NCBI RefSeq assembly: GCF_000204055.1
Contig: NW_006768775.1
Coordinates: 1,720,850 to 1,784,849, forward strand
From: Melampsora larici-populina 98AG31
Taxonomy: Eukaryota; Basidiomycota; Pucciniomycetes; Pucciniales; Melampsoraceae
Length of the DNA: 64,000 bases
Direction: 5' to 3'
The notes beneath the pieces were generated by a model. It saw nothing but the letters and a program-made list of their open reading frames with translations. It was not told where the DNA came from and made no database searches. Position numbers and translations under genes: made by a program. Below are positions 21,729 through 34,671 of this stretch, piece after piece (the stretch's first letter is position 1; the number at the start of each line of letters is the position of its first letter).

Positions 21729-24520
21729 TGATGTCGCGTCTGAAATCGAGGAGGTTCTCATCGTGATTGAGCCCGAAGTATCTAAAGTGTGAATTATTTT
21801 TTTGGGGTGCGCGAGGCGTGTGTATATATAGCGATTTTTTTGTATATACTGTAATCAAAAAACCTCTGAGAAGCCAAAAGGTATGAGCTCTGCTCAATGA
21901 TCGACGTAAATACGAGGTAAAAGTGTTCGGAAGGTCACGCCAGATTGCCGTGCTACTATGGTCGGCCGTTGGAAGATGTTGGCCAGTTTTGTTTTCTAAT
22001 AAATACGTGGAAGAGCCTGGTTTTACTAGTCGCTTGTTCGATTCGAAAAGAAGGTTGGACGATGCTCTCGAGTAGGTGTACAGTGTGACTCAAAAGCAAG
22101 TTATTAGGATACTTGATGGTTGTGTTCCAAGGTATGAACTGGATGCGACATGTGGAAGCCAAAGCACCTTATAACAAGCGAAGTCTATATACCTGGGGTA
22201 CGACTGAATTCGCGTTGCTTGCAATAATACACGATATGACCTCATAGAGGAGTAAAATTAATGAGACTAGACCAGTCGATGGCACTTTGTGTCAGTCTGG
22301 AATGCATGTCGTTTTCCGCATCGCTGCCTATTTCACAAGGACGGAGTAAGTCGATGAACTCGTACACATCATTCTAGGCTGGCTCAGGTGCGAAAACAAA
22401 GTTTCAGCATGTTGATAAACTTCCAAGTTGGAAATGAAGATCTTTCAGTCATGCAAACATTGAACATACCTTTGCAAACTGATTATGGACTGCATTCACC
22501 TGCCGGGACACAGACAAGAGAAGAGAATGAGTTCGGTTGAAAAAGTCAAAAACTCTTCGAATACCTTGAAATATTAGCCTGGCTTTGGAGTATCCGGTCG
22601 GTCTGAGAACATCGATTGATTTCATTTCATCCGCAACAAACAGATATGCTCATCGCCCCTCATCATTCGTCTTCGGAATTGTCGCATCAAATCGAATAAA
22701 TCGAATAAATCGAAGGTCTGTAAACCAGAGTAGTTGTGTACAACGTCCGGTGCTGAACGAGGCCGCAAGGCCAGGACACACTCATATCCGATCACACAAA
22801 TCGGAAAAGAATCCGCCAAAGACTCTCCGGTGTTACCGTATGAAGTCTCACGTCACTATCAAACATCTGGTGGAGCTATAGATCCAATGATCCCTGGCGA
22901 GGCTGGGCCGCACAGCCACTGCCCTAAGGGTAAATATGTTACCACAGGCGACTGATGGTCGGTCGATTGAGTCGTTGACACGAAAAATATACATGCCGTA
23001 CTTCGGGCGCATAGATCTTCAAGTATGATGCTAAACATATAGCTGCACTACCGGAGCCGATGCAATGCTTGCTGATTGAGTCGGAAGCAGAAAGTGAATG
23101 CATTTTTCACGTGTTCTATCAAAGGGATAGACTTATAAAATTGGTTTGCTCAACTTCAAGTAGCAAATCACACCATGGCCTCGAGGACCGTTACATTGAA
23201 AATTTATCAAGCATTTATGGAGCGTGAATTGCCCAATGAATCATTTAAAAGACATATAAATGAGAAAAGATGTCTGTTTGGCATTGAATACTTTGCATAA
23301 TGCTCAAAGGTATTGATAATTTCTGAGGAGATCGTAGATGCAGATATCTAATAGTGAAGCGCATTTAACCACTTACAGTCAAAGTGAGGTGTCCACATTT
23401 GGAGTCCGTTTGGTGAGATTCACCCTGACCAAACCGGTAAAGCCGTCTGACAGATAATCATCAGGAGCATCCAGAACAGCCCTCCAGATGAGCAGACTTA
23501 AATTTTCTCTAGAATAGACGACACCATCGACAGAGGCTTTGGTCTTCGTGGTTGACTTGTCTACACTGACAGCTCGAAAAAGCACCTGCAATATGTTTTG
23601 AGAGATATTGAATCCAAGCACACTTCATTTTCTGAATCAGTTATGAGACCATCTTTCAAAAGCGCACTCACCCAGGACAAAAATAAGACTTGAAACTAAG
23701 TGTATATAAGAAGAACTGTAGATTCGCTGTCAAAAGCACTTCTAGATCCATATTCTATAGCCAAACATCAAAAGTCGGGACTGTGAAATCAGTTATCCAA
23801 CCGGTCAATATCACATTCAGAATCAGGGTGTCATGGTTTCCAAATTTAGGATCATGAAGCCAGAACTCAAGTGCTGGAGGTGAATAACTCCTTGGACATC
23901 ATAGCGCGAGCGGTTGACGGCGCGAAACATACGATTGACCAGAGCGCTTTTGCTTTTGAAATTTGCGTACAAACTAGATGAAAAATTCTGTCAAGAAGAT
24001 CATAAATGCCCAAGTGTCTGTATCAGACATTCCGAAAAGTCGAGTAGATGGCAAAAGTACTTTATGATCAAATCAAGACCCAAATATAATGGCTTGTAGA
24101 ACAAAATCATCATATTCAACGCGACATTGTACAAATTGTAAATGTAACACCTTCAGGATCATCGAGTAAGAATACAAGTTCAATGTGAGAGTATCTCCCT
24201 TGCACATAATAACGCTTGTTTGTCAATGGAGACGCTACAAAAAAATGCGTTCCGCTGCAAAGTTATCATTTTGAGTATCTAATAAATAAACAAAAGCACT
24301 GATAAAGTCCAATGCTGAGAGTCCCAATAATTCGGCTGAGCTTATCCAAGCTGATTTTCACAGTAATATATAGTCATCTCTAATAGGTTCTGTTTCTCTA
24401 AGATCTTTCCACGAAGCATCACTCTTCTTCCTAAATTCACGTCCAATTACTTCCAAGCTTTTTCTTTCAAACGACAGCTCAATTTTCTTGCAACGAATCT
24501 TTAATTGACTTATTATCATC
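21729..24520. other. Intergenic, one possible exon at 23379-23621 (minus)
   Basis: No complete gene could be built. A minus-strand frame at 23379-23621 (SVDGVVYSRENLSLLIWRA followed by an acidic stretch) is preceded by a good acceptor (CATATTGCAG) and has coding-like composition. It vaguely recalls small secreted fungal ribonucleases but lacks the expected cysteines, and I could not find flanking exons that keep frame. The rest shows nothing recognisable. Confidence 0.3.
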
Positions 24521-25528
24521 ATGCCTCCCCCTCCCCTAAACCTTACCACTTTCAGAGTTAAAAAAGTCTTTACCAATGATATCAATGATGGTTATATTGT
24601 GAGTACCCTTTTCTTTCCTTTTCATTCAATCTTTCAGCTCCTCCGATTCTTCTTCTAATGACACTTTCACTGATTCACTCTTACTTTTTTTTCCCTTTCC
24701 AGAGCGGCGCATCAGCAAACGACCGAAGCGCTATAGAATCAATATCCAGTGGTCCCTCCTCAGGTTTCCCGTCCAACCTCGAGAGGAGTGTCACCTCACC
24801 TATTCTCGAACGTCCTCTTCGCATAAAACGTAGAATCAAAAAAGTTATCCCGGTGGTACCTATCAACAATGAATTAGTGAGTATTGTAGACCTATCCAGT
24901 TTTGAACATATATATTCTTTGACATCTTTTCCTCATATTGATATCTACCTCTTATTTTCTTTACATAGGAATCCGAATCCTCCCAGCCCATTCAAACCCC
25001 TCTTATGGAATCAGATTCTCGCGGTCTTTCCGAAACCTCCTTGATCATGAACCTTGACGGTTCTGTCAAGTCACCTCATCGCAAACCCGCCCTGATCATC
25101 AGAAGAAAAACCAAGAAAACTGCCCCGCAGGAATTTGACCAGGATGCAGTGGTGAGTGTCTATCCTTATTATCATAAACCTAATCTTTCTTTTTAGACTT
25201 ATCTTTTATTAACCACTTTCCCCCATCTTAGGACGCCGAATCAAGCAACCCCAGTCAACCCCCTTGCGCAGAACCAGAGCCTGTCCTTGAAGCACTCCCA
25301 ACCTCCAAACGTCGCTTGAAGCATCGCGGATTCGCATTGGCCCGTGGTCAGGACTTGGAAGAAGCTATGCGGAATTGGTCGGCAGTTGAAGCTGAGCCTG
25401 ATCTCACGACTGAAAAAGTAGAAGAAGCTTACGAATCTGACAGTGTATACTCGCAAGCAAGTGAATATTCTCATTATGGTGAATCTCTTGTTGATCCCTG
25501 GTTAAATACTAAGCGTAGAAAATCATGA
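24521..25528 (+). CDS. Hypothetical protein, 243 residues, four exons
   Basis: Exons 24521-24598, 24703-24876, 24969-25151 and 25232-25528 are all joined in phase 0 by GT-AG introns (donors GTGAGT each time). They give 243 residues. The product is hydrophilic: a short N-terminal segment (TFRVKKVFTNDINDGYI), two similar basic patches (RPLRIKRRIKKVIPV and KPALIIRRKTKKTAP) each at the end of a Ser/Pro-rich exon, a third in exon 4 (TSKRRLKHRGFAL), an acidic Ser/Tyr-rich C-terminal half and a basic KRRKS tail. The three exon-encoded basic patches look like duplicated modules. No domain is recognised; a nuclear protein is conceivable from the basic clusters. The only plus-strand host gene in the window. 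Confidence 0.65.
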
Positions 25529-27379
25529 CATCTCATACTGATATATATCTCGTACGTTTTATTTGTAACTTGAATGTAAAGCTCGCTGTAATTGTATAAA
25601 AAGTCTTGCTCGTAGAATCAGGACAATGATCCATTTTTTCAAAATCCTGAAAATCAGCTCATGATCATCTCACTGGCGATTATAGAGTTGCAACCATATC
25701 TCGTCTAGAAGTTGAGAGTAGTATATAATGAGATGATACATACATCTATGGAACCATCTCTATCTGTCAGTCTGACTACTGCTTTTGATAATGCGGAAGC
25801 AATGGCAACCCGATACCAAATTGATTCAAGTTTTACACATAAATCTGTTGATTGAAAAACCACAGCACATTTCTCAAAAATCAATCATAACAAAACATCC
25901 AAAGATTGACAACCTACAGTAAAGATCATGACTTTAGCAACAGATCATAGAATCCGGTTTAACCAATGGCTAAGACTACTATACCCTGATGAAAAGATTA
26001 TCATGGCAAACAGAAGATAATGAGAGAGATAATCACAGGATTGGAAACTTGGAATATGTATATATATAGCTTATTAATATAGGTAAGCTCAAGGTGTTTA
26101 CTACACCATATCATCTCAGACTCAGCAATCACATATATCATACAAAAAACAAAAACAAACATGATCTGTATATTGTAGTACAAGTAGAACAAGAATTGTG
26201 AGGTATGTAGTCAACCCCTCTTCTGTTTCCCTGATCCTTAAAGTACATAGTAGGATTTTGGTTTGAGTTATAAAGAAATGAAAATACAAACCAAACCAAA
26301 TACTTACATTCTTGTTTATCTGATCAACTGAAAACCCTAGATCATCACATTTAAAAGTTGGATCATCATCGAGAAAAGATTAAAAAGTTAATCTTAGAGA
26401 AGAAGCCAAGTATTGTGGGTACAAGTAAGATAAGATAAGAGCAATAACTGAAATAATCCAACTTTCAACTAACTATGTACAATCAATAAGAAATTCACCA
26501 AGAAAAGATAAGTAGTCAGTACATCAAAGAGTCGGGACACATGAGCTCATATTTCAATCTATTGATCTATTTCTAGTAAACATTGTTTCAAGACTGCACT
26601 TGAGGTTTTTCCTCCGGTAGGAGAAACATTTCACAAAAAGCGGTTTGGAGCCACCCCAATTTTCTCGTTCGTTGTGATCCCAAATAGGGTCTTGACTCTT
26701 ATGGCTTTTGGCAAAGTAGCATTGGCCGTCTGGATTCTCGTAAGGATACACACTGAGGAGTGTGAGAGCATTAGGTAGGGAAAAAGAGACAGATCAGTTT
26801 CTAGACTTTGGAACTCAACGCGGATATACCACCATATAGGGCGTGGACGCGGCCGGGCAGAGAAGGGTTTGTTAAGCTAAACGATATTAGAAGGGTGAAG
26901 AAGACACCCCTTCCCAACTTTGCTCAAGATGGAGATCAGTTAAGCTTACTCAGACATCATGAATCCCTAAGTTATTGTTCGGCCGCAAAGAACTCAGCTA
27001 AGCAAGCTACCAAAATGTGATCCAAAATGTCATCAAGTTCATGATAAGCGCAACACCTAGAACGAAAATCACTCCAAATGGCAGATGTCTTGGTATACAT
27101 AGACATGCAAACAAGATGACTATATAATACTTGCAATTATTTTTTTGCCCACCTTCAAGTTTTCAGGACCATACACTCTTTTTTCTTACTGATACCATGA
27201 GCCTACAACAAAAACTAACAAATGTAAAAAAAAGAAAAAAAAAAGAAAAAAAAAACAAAAAAAAAAGAGTAACAAACAACAAAATTATACATTGATATAA
27301 TGATGAGAAATCGGAAAAGTAATGATAAAATATAACTCTTGAATAAGATGCCTTCATTTGATTTGATGAGGATTCATAA
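25529..27379. other. Intergenic with a repeat end and a possible broken exon
   Basis: No complete gene is found. A minus-strand frame at 26554-26751 (beginning YPYENPDGQCYFAKS, with three Cys) follows a plausible acceptor at about 26757. No upstream exon is found: the upstream DNA at 26824-26876 is one end of the repeat family seen at 15401-15960. This could be a gene remnant cut by a transposon. An A/T homopolymer-rich tract lies at 27220-27270. Confidence 0.35.
26824..26876 (-). repeat. Single end of the 15.4-kb TIR family
   Basis: The sequence GGCGTGGACGCGGCCGGGCA followed by GAGAAGGGTTTGTTAAGCTAA resembles the right end of the element at 15401-15960. The matching opposite end was not found nearby, so this copy is truncated. 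Confidence 0.45.
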
Positions 27380-29703
27380 TTAATTCCCATTAGCCTTTTC
27401 TCTTATCGATCTCAACTTCTTCAAACCTTTCAACATCAATACCTTTTCCTCTGTACCCATTCCTTCACCTGTACCACCCATCCCACTAGTATCTAGTTCA
27501 TCAAACAAACACTCTAACTCAGCTTGACCAGATTGATCTTCAATCTCTAACAAATCAACCGGACTACGAATTCCAATCCAAATGAAATGTGGTCCATATG
27601 CCGCCATAGTAGGTGCCAAGCTCGTCAAGAAATCAACAATCTGTACTTGAGCCTTGATTGATAATCGGATATTGAGAAGCGACTGTGCATCATGATTGGC
27701 TGGACGTTTGACGTTCCTTGCCATTGGAGTGATTGTATTCAGGAGTGTAGCCTTTTGTTTCTCATATCCACTCATGGTAGCCTCTGTAGCATAATTGGTC
27801 GGTTCTCCGTTTTGAGTAGGGGGAATGTAATAGTATGGGAGTTGACCTAACATCTTGGCGGGTGGAACTATGCCTGCGGCTGGCACAGGTTCCTCGCTTC
27901 GGTTCGAGGGTGGGCTGGGGCTTGCGTGGTCACTCGACCCGGGAGCGGTTGGTGCGGGTGTATCAGAGGATCGAAGTGGCTTTCCGGTATAAGGGTCAAA
28001 CAAGAACGGTTTCGGAGCTGACATGGTATTGGCTACCGCTGCTGCCGGTGGAGTGGCTCCCGCGGCAATTGAGCTCGGGCCAGCGGAGTCATAAGCAGCA
28101 AAGCCCTCAGTAGGATTGGCTGGAACGTGGGCCGATTTTACCCTCTTTCGCTTCGGCGCTCCAGAGCCATTGCTACTTGGATGCGCTCGACTCGGGTTGT
28201 GGAACGGTACATGAGGACCATACGGGTGCTGTGAAATGATGATTCATGTCATAAATTCATTAGCGGAAAATGGTTGGAGAATGCCCCGAAAAGAAAGAGT
28301 GGAAAATGAACATGTGACATACATTATGCCGATCGTTCACTTGTACCACTTCGAACCCCTCAACACCATTCTTCGCCTTCATGACCTTGTAGACTGCCTC
28401 GCATCCGTTCTCGGCCATCTTCTGACCAGCCGTACCAGGTTCTTTGAATCTACTACATCGTAAAACGATCGTACCAGAACTTCCCTTTGATTGGGATTGA
28501 CTGAGAGCGAAGCCTCGAGCCTCGGCACCCTGACGAGCATATGTGCGAAAATCGTCCCATGATTTGAAGATTTCGCCAACTGTATCCCAATCGACAGACA
28601 AATAATCAACAAACGTCAATAGGAGGCGAGATTATTATTGGACGGAAAGAAAATAGGTAGAGTGATAAGAAACGATTGACTCACCCCGAGGTAGATGCGG
28701 GTGGATTGATTCGTCAGGCGGAGGGTCTGGGTAAAGACCTTGTTCAGTGGCTGAAGCAAGTTTTTGAGCTTGACGAGGATACGAAGCTGATTGCATGATG
28801 AGGTGTTGATCGTGAGAGGAAGAAGGATATCGAGAGTGATTGGAATGGGTCTCGATCAAATTAGAAGCAGAGGAAGAAGAAACGGGTGGTGATGAAGAGA
28901 TAGAAGGCAGGATGTCGAGCTGGGTGTGAGAATCAGATGTAGAATTTAATCTACTATGAGCCGTGGTTAGATTCGAATGAGGTTTGCGATTAGGGTTCTG
29001 ATACTCGGCTGAGTCTGACTCTAACGAGGGGTTAGTGTCGATATTATTCAAAGAACTTTTGGCATCAAAAGAACCAGCAGGAGTACCGGCGGGGCGGGGA
29101 TGATTGAGAAGAGTTTTAGAATGAGGATTTTTGACGGTAGGCGAAGATTGAAAGCTGTTAGCAGTAGGATTTTGATGGACGATAGGTGAATGATTATGGG
29201 TAAGTTGCGATTGAGTAATCTCAAATTTGCCACCTTCTACGAGCGTCCCGTCCGGGTTCACTTGCCATTTTGCAGTCACCGCAACCGGACAAGGTGCTTG
29301 AACGACTTCCCCAGGCGCTGGAGTAGCAGGTTCTGAGACGCCGTTGTTCTTCTTAGGTCGCTTATAGTTTCGACCCACAGTACAAGCAAAACATATGTCT
29401 TGACGGATCTTTTTAGGATACGATCCTCTGGAGGCTAGATGAAAGCCAAAGGAGGCTGCCGTTCGCTTGCAATGCTCGATGAAATGCTCACGACTATCGA
29501 AAGTGGTACCAGCTATTGAACAAGAACCATATGTCAGACAACGGTTTAAAGGAGAATAGAAACGAAAGAGCAACAAGATGGACGGGAAAAGATAAGATGA
29601 AGCAAAATGAGATGGACTGACTTTGACCAAGTTGAGGGCTCATGAAGACGCTTGGGGTTGAAACGGAACCATCCGACGCAACTTCAGCGAGGAGAGGAGA
29701 CAT
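27380..29703 (-). CDS. Protein with two FAR1/WRKY-GCM-like zinc domains
   Basis: This is a probable DNA-binding protein of 671 residues from four exons: 29703-29622, 29512-28685, 28579-28323, 28228-27380 (phases close). The first domain (about residues 28-120) has FDSREHFIEHCKRTAASFGF, then CFACTVGRNYKRPKK, CPVAVTAKW and the terminal HNH of QLTHNHSP. This order (helical F-x-S-x-E start, Cys, Cys, His-x-His) is typical of FAR1-type domains of the WRKY-GCM1 superfamily. A second, more diverged copy (about 305-385) reads FKSWDDFRTYARQGAEARGF, LRCSRF, NGCEAVYKVM, DRHNHP. The long linker between them is Ser/Asn/Pro-rich. The C-terminal part is Pro-rich and then helical. Such domains occur in transcription factors and in MULE transposases; no transposase core is present here, so regulator is the better guess. 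Confidence 0.7.
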
Positions 29704-31029
29704 GGTCAAGAGTTGAGATATGTTGAGTAGTTGTAGTGATCTGGACGGTAATGAAGATTGAAAAAGTAGAAAGGGTTCAAGTGTTGAACGATTTGCGATG
29801 AATTGAAAGGTAGGATATGAGGAACGAAACAATCGATGAAAGTAGGATGATAGTACCTAATGAAGATCAAATTCAAAGTAGATAGGATAGAACGAGATAA
29901 AGAGGAGGTGATGACCTAAATCAGATGATGATGATGATGCTGAGGCTGAGGATATGGAAGAGAAAGAGAAAGAAGGAAAGAAAAGCGAGGGGAAGAAAGA
30001 TGAGGATGGATGGGAACAGGAAAGTTAGAAAAGTCAGGTGGTTGATTAACCGATGATTGAGGTGTTTAAAAGTAGTTTAGCAGCCCATCATAACAACCCC
30101 ATCGACCACACACACAGAGTCACTGCTGCATCGACCACGGTCCACCGATCAACTTCAACCAGGCGAGGGTAGCTTAAACACAGGGAGTAGAAAACTACAC
30201 ACCAAAAGGACAAATCAACTCAAGTCAAAGTCAGACTCAAATCAAAAAGAGAAATGAACCAAGAGGGTAAAGGGGTTTAGGATGATTGAGCGAGGAACTT
30301 GATGAAGGGCAGCATCAAGTGAAGATAACCCTCTCTATAAGCTCAAGTTGAATGCAGTGACTCTGAGCTTGAGACAGCTTCAACTGCACCTCAATCAGAA
30401 ACTATCTCAACCAAGCCAAAAGACCACACATGACTCAATACATCAACAATTCATCGGATTGCACCTTCCTACTTACTTAAAACACAGCCCAACACATCAA
30501 CTCTGGACCTTTTCATCAGATCTATGATGTATGTATCAGAGTCTACATACAATTTACCAGCAGCGATAGTGTTACGTACCTCACTTCATCAATCTACTTT
30601 GATCAACCCCAAAAATAAATCTAAAGAGGTTGTAAAAGAATCGATAGGATTGATCAATAAGACGATGTGATTGAACTTTTGTGATTATCCCAGTGAGAAG
30701 TGAATCCAGACAAACGCTGCAGAAATGATAACATTGGAAAACTTGATAAACTTTCCAAGATGACCAAGATAAGACGAATGGGAACAAGTTTGATACTAAA
30801 ACCTCATTCTCAATCAACCTTTAAGACTTCATAAATCCACACAAACCTTTCGAAAAGCAACGTGGCAAGTTTGATGACTTTGAGTAACCGTCAATAGACT
30901 TCCAAATTCAGATATCTACCCATTTCCCATCTTGCAGTACTGGGAAAACAGTGGGGAAAAACTGGTGGAGGCACAATGGTTTTTATAGTGCATCGTTCAA
31001 GTGAAACCAACCGCACAGGCTTGACGCCT
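29704..31029. other. Intergenic, upstream of the FAR1-like gene
   Basis: No gene is supported. The stretch holds pyrimidine-rich and GATGATGAT tracts (about 29915-29950) and the left half of the palindrome into which the next transposon inserted (31006-31029). Confidence 0.4.
31006..31029 (+). other. Left half of palindromic target site
   Basis: ACCAACCGCACAGGC followed by the target duplication is matched after the element by GCCTGCGGTTGGT (39282-39294). The empty site would therefore form an imperfect 13-15 bp stem with a TTGAC loop, and the transposon sits at this loop. Confidence 0.65.
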
Positions 31030-31290
31030 TAAACTTAACAAAGTCCCACGCTCGCGCCTACTCGCGAGGCGTCGAGCGAGGGACTTATGCCAAACTCGCA
31101 CAAACTCATGGGTCACCGTAAGTTTTTTTGCAGGAGCTTTCTTGCAAGCCGTCTACACAGCTCCCTACCGAAGATTACTACTTGGTCTAAAGAGAAACTT
31201 TGTGCGCACTCCTTCTGCGCACATAGTACATATTTTTTTTCCCGAGGAAAGTACTCCCCTCATCCTCTAGATTGGTTTTGAAATCTGCGT
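31030..31290 (+). repeat. Left terminal inverted repeat (261 bp)
   Basis: It matches the reverse complement of 39016-39276 with three mismatches noted. Near the outer end (31042-31085) it has a GC-rich imperfect hairpin, AGTCCCACGCTCGCGCC against GGCGTCGAGCGAGGGACT, in otherwise AT-rich DNA. Confidence 0.92.
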
Positions 31291-31460
31291 ATGAAGATGT
31301 ATATGTAGGTGAACTGCGGAGTCAAAACTTGGCCCAAAACCTGTCTGGTCCAAAACTGGTGTTGGCCAGCAGAAAACTTTTTGCAAAGTCTGTGATCTTA
31401 TACGTTGCCATTCCACCACCAAATTATTGCCTACACACCAATACCTCTCAATCATCAATC

Positions 31461-34400
31461 ATGCCTCTGACTCGCAGCAAGTCAGCTTCTGCCTTGAAAT
31501 CTACAGACAACACACAGAGCAATCATACTGCTCAACAAATCACCATATATCCTCAGCACCTCGATTATATTGCTACTGCAAGTGCTTCCGTCAGGAGATC
31601 ACTTATAGAACAACACTTTCGAATCTACTATCAAATGGAGCCTCGACCTCAGCAAGTTGATTGTGTTCTTCACCTTCTCGAGGGATGGAACACCTTCTTA
31701 TTGGCCAGCACAGGCTTTGGGAAGAGTAAAGTACCCGAGATGTATCTGGCAACCTTTGTGAATACGGATAAGCCAATGGTGATGGTTTTGAATCCCCTAG
31801 ATGCACTTGGTGACAATCAGGTAAGTAATTACTTGTCTCGTTTTCAATGTTTTTCTGACAATCATATCTGTTTTTAATTATGTAGGTTTCTGAAAAGAAA
31901 AAGGACGGATTTACCGCTGTCAGTCTCACACAAAGATCCTTTACAAAGGCTGTCTATCGTGAAATTCTGCGAGGAGATTATCAGTTCATATACCTGGTCA
32001 GTTTCTCTTTTTTGGTCTTTGTCACTGTCATTCTGACATGCCTCTCAGAGTCCGGAAATCTTCCTCAATAGTCCACTATTTTCCAAACTATACTTCAAAC
32101 CAATTTTTCAAAGACGATTGGTTCTCAAGGTTGTCGACGAAGCTCACTTGATTTATTGTTGGGGTTTGGTAGCCTCTGGTGGATCTCGAAACTTTAAGAC
32201 CATACAAGATATGGGCATATTCCGTCCTAGTTATGGTAATCTATTTGGCCGATTTCTGGCAACTGATCATGCCCCTATTTTATTGATGTCAGCTACTTGC
32301 CGTCCAAAGGCCATTGATGGCATCAAAAGTAACCTTCATCTTGCAAAACACAATTTAAAAATTTGTCGCGCAGAACTGGTTCGTCCGGAGATCCGGATCA
32401 TTCGAGTCACTATGAAACATCCCCTCAAGACGGCTAAGGACCTTCAACAGTTTTTTGGTCCTGCTCAACTTATCCCGGATGACTATCTACCACCGACTCT
32501 TATCTACTCAGGAACACAAAATGGAACTTTAGAAACACTTCGTGCCATAAATTTAGCACGAGGCCAACCTGAAAACTCATTCAACGGTATGAGTACCTGT
32601 GCATGACGGTATCACGCTGCTACAGGACCGGATGATAAGGCTACTCGATGTGATCACTTTGTTAGACTCTTATTTTCAATCATCTGCTGTACTATGGCTT
32701 TGGGGCTTGGGCAGAATTGGAAAATTGTACGTAGGGTTATTGTGATGGGTCGAATGGATCCAGCGGCCGTAGCACAGATGATCGGACGCTGTGGGCGGGA
32801 TGGACGACCAGGCGTTGGGGTTCTTTTAGTCGAGGAAAAGAGGACTGGCGTAGGCAGCAAGAATCACATCAAAGAGTTTGAAAAGCCCAAATCAATGTCT
32901 GATGATGAACGCATGGACGCACTTGCAGTCACTCCTGTTTGTCTTAGAGTTGCAATGGCAGTGGATAATTCATGAGTAGTATAGCCTGTCTATCACCATG
33001 GTTTCTATCTTTTCCAAACTGATTTTAAATCCAGTAAAGGTCACATTCCATTAAGTTTTGGAGACCCCGATTACATTTCTGAGCTAGCTCGACAAGAAGA
33101 GGAATGTTTTCCATTGTGTCTTTGCTCAAACTGCGAGCCAGAATTGGCCAAAACGTTTTTGGCTGCACAACATCAAGCAACGAATGAAAACTTTAGTGAC
33201 ATAGCTCTTGGCACCTACTCTCGTAATCTACTTCACAACCTATCTTGTCCCCCTGCACCCTCATCGGACGAAGCAGACCTCAAAAAAATCCTGACCTGCC
33301 CCCTAAAAGATAAGGCCCGTGAGATGGTAATCATAAAAATTCTTGTCAAAAATCTAGTGTCTGAATTTAATTTATTATATGATCAACAGAATCCTAATAA
33401 AGATCAAGTTATTAAACGACAAACTATGTTCAATATCGAAAAACATGCATGGCCAATTGCTAAAAATGCGGATATCATCTCACAAGGGGTTTCACTGCGC
33501 GGATTTCTTGGTAGTGAAGCATTAGATGGGATGTTTGATTGTATATTACGGTGCATATTCAATTGGCAACAGTCTGATGAATACAAGATCCATCAGGCCG
33601 ATATTGTTAAGCTTGCGAAACTTCGAGTCACTTCTGCAACCAAAAAGGTAGAGAATAAACAACTGAAGCGGACTGCTCAAGTGGCTGGTTTGGGTGGGCA
33701 GGTGCAAATCAACACCTCAACCAATCAAAACACAGATTTACAAAACACCACCACTGACGCACTACGACCACTCAAGCGGACTCTTCCTCCAACTCCACTA
33801 ACACCTGACAATTTCGGACCAAATCTCTACAATCCAAACACCGGCCCGGCCTCCATCAATCAGATTACACCCGATAGTTTCCAACCACTAAATACACACC
33901 CACTTGATGAAAGTACAATTGCTTCACAGTTGCCCCAGTACGAACCAATTACACCCGACAGTTTCCAACTACCAAACACAGGCCCACTCCATAGAGGTCC
34001 AATTGCTGCAGAGTCCTTTGGGTCGTCCCAATACAATCCAACCCTTGATGATCAAAACACTTCACTCTCTAACCCTCTAATTGTGTATCAGTTTCATCGT
34101 TCAAGTTCTCCACTTTCATTCCTTGCAAACCAGTCTTTAGATCAGCAATTACTTATGAACTCATATTATGAAGAAAGTACATCACTTGAAGAACCGATTG
34201 CAAATTCTTTTCATGATCATGCTTCTATCAATCATCCCATTCAAGCTCAAATTGATTCGACTTTGGATTCAATTCATCCAAATCAAGACTCTACTGTAAA
34301 CTCATTGCAATATTCCTTTGAAGATGTCGACTCAATATCCAATTGGTCAAACACTAGACTGAATGTATTTCAAACGGATCAACAAAATCAACATTCTTTT

Positions 34401-34625
34401 TCCAACCCAATACAACACTCTCCAAGTCTTAACCGCTCATCATCTCATCAACGCACTACATCATACCTCAATGTCTCAAATGAGTCTCAGATCGATTTTC
34501 CACAAGCAAACCCTGACGCGATTGTACAGACAAACCTAACTGGTTTTCCAAACCAGACTTCGGTCATACAAACCCATGGTCAATTGGAACCTGACTTAGA
34601 GCTCCATTGGAAGCGCTTTGGGTGA
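31461..34625 (+). pseudogene. RecQ-like superfamily 2 helicase, disrupted
   Basis: The sequence shows the helicase motifs in order. Motif 0 is RPQQVDCVLHLLEGW, Walker A is ASTGFGKSK, the DEAH box is VVDEAHLIYCWG, motif III is LLMSATC and motif VI is QMIGRCGRDGRPG. Exons 31461-31820, 31886-31996 and 32049 onward join in frame by GT-AG introns. An in-frame TGA at 32604-32606 stops it just before YHAATGPDDK, the expected motif IV-V region. A second problem lies between about 32970 and 33045: the frame closes after VAMAVDNS and resumes with HIPLSFGDPDYISE without a good donor. A Cys cluster (CLCSNCEP) follows, then about 430 residues rich in Asn, Gln, Ser and Pro with three diverged copies of a TPDSFQ-type phrase. 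An intact version would unwind DNA, conceivably for transposition or for copying the element. A 39-bp intron removing the TGA is possible but unlikely. Confidence 0.75.
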
Positions 34626-34671
34626 TATAGATGTGAGTACATATATCGGCTTTCTGAAGTTGATATGCTCA

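Noticed and set aside
23379..23621. Small secreted ribonuclease gene
   Set aside because: The similarity is weak, expected cysteines are missing, and no flanking exons keep the frame.
32587..32625. A 39-bp intron that would remove the helicase stop codon
   Set aside because: Other introns here are 50 bp or longer, and the removed bases encode part of the conserved YHAATG line, so a nonsense mutation is more likely.
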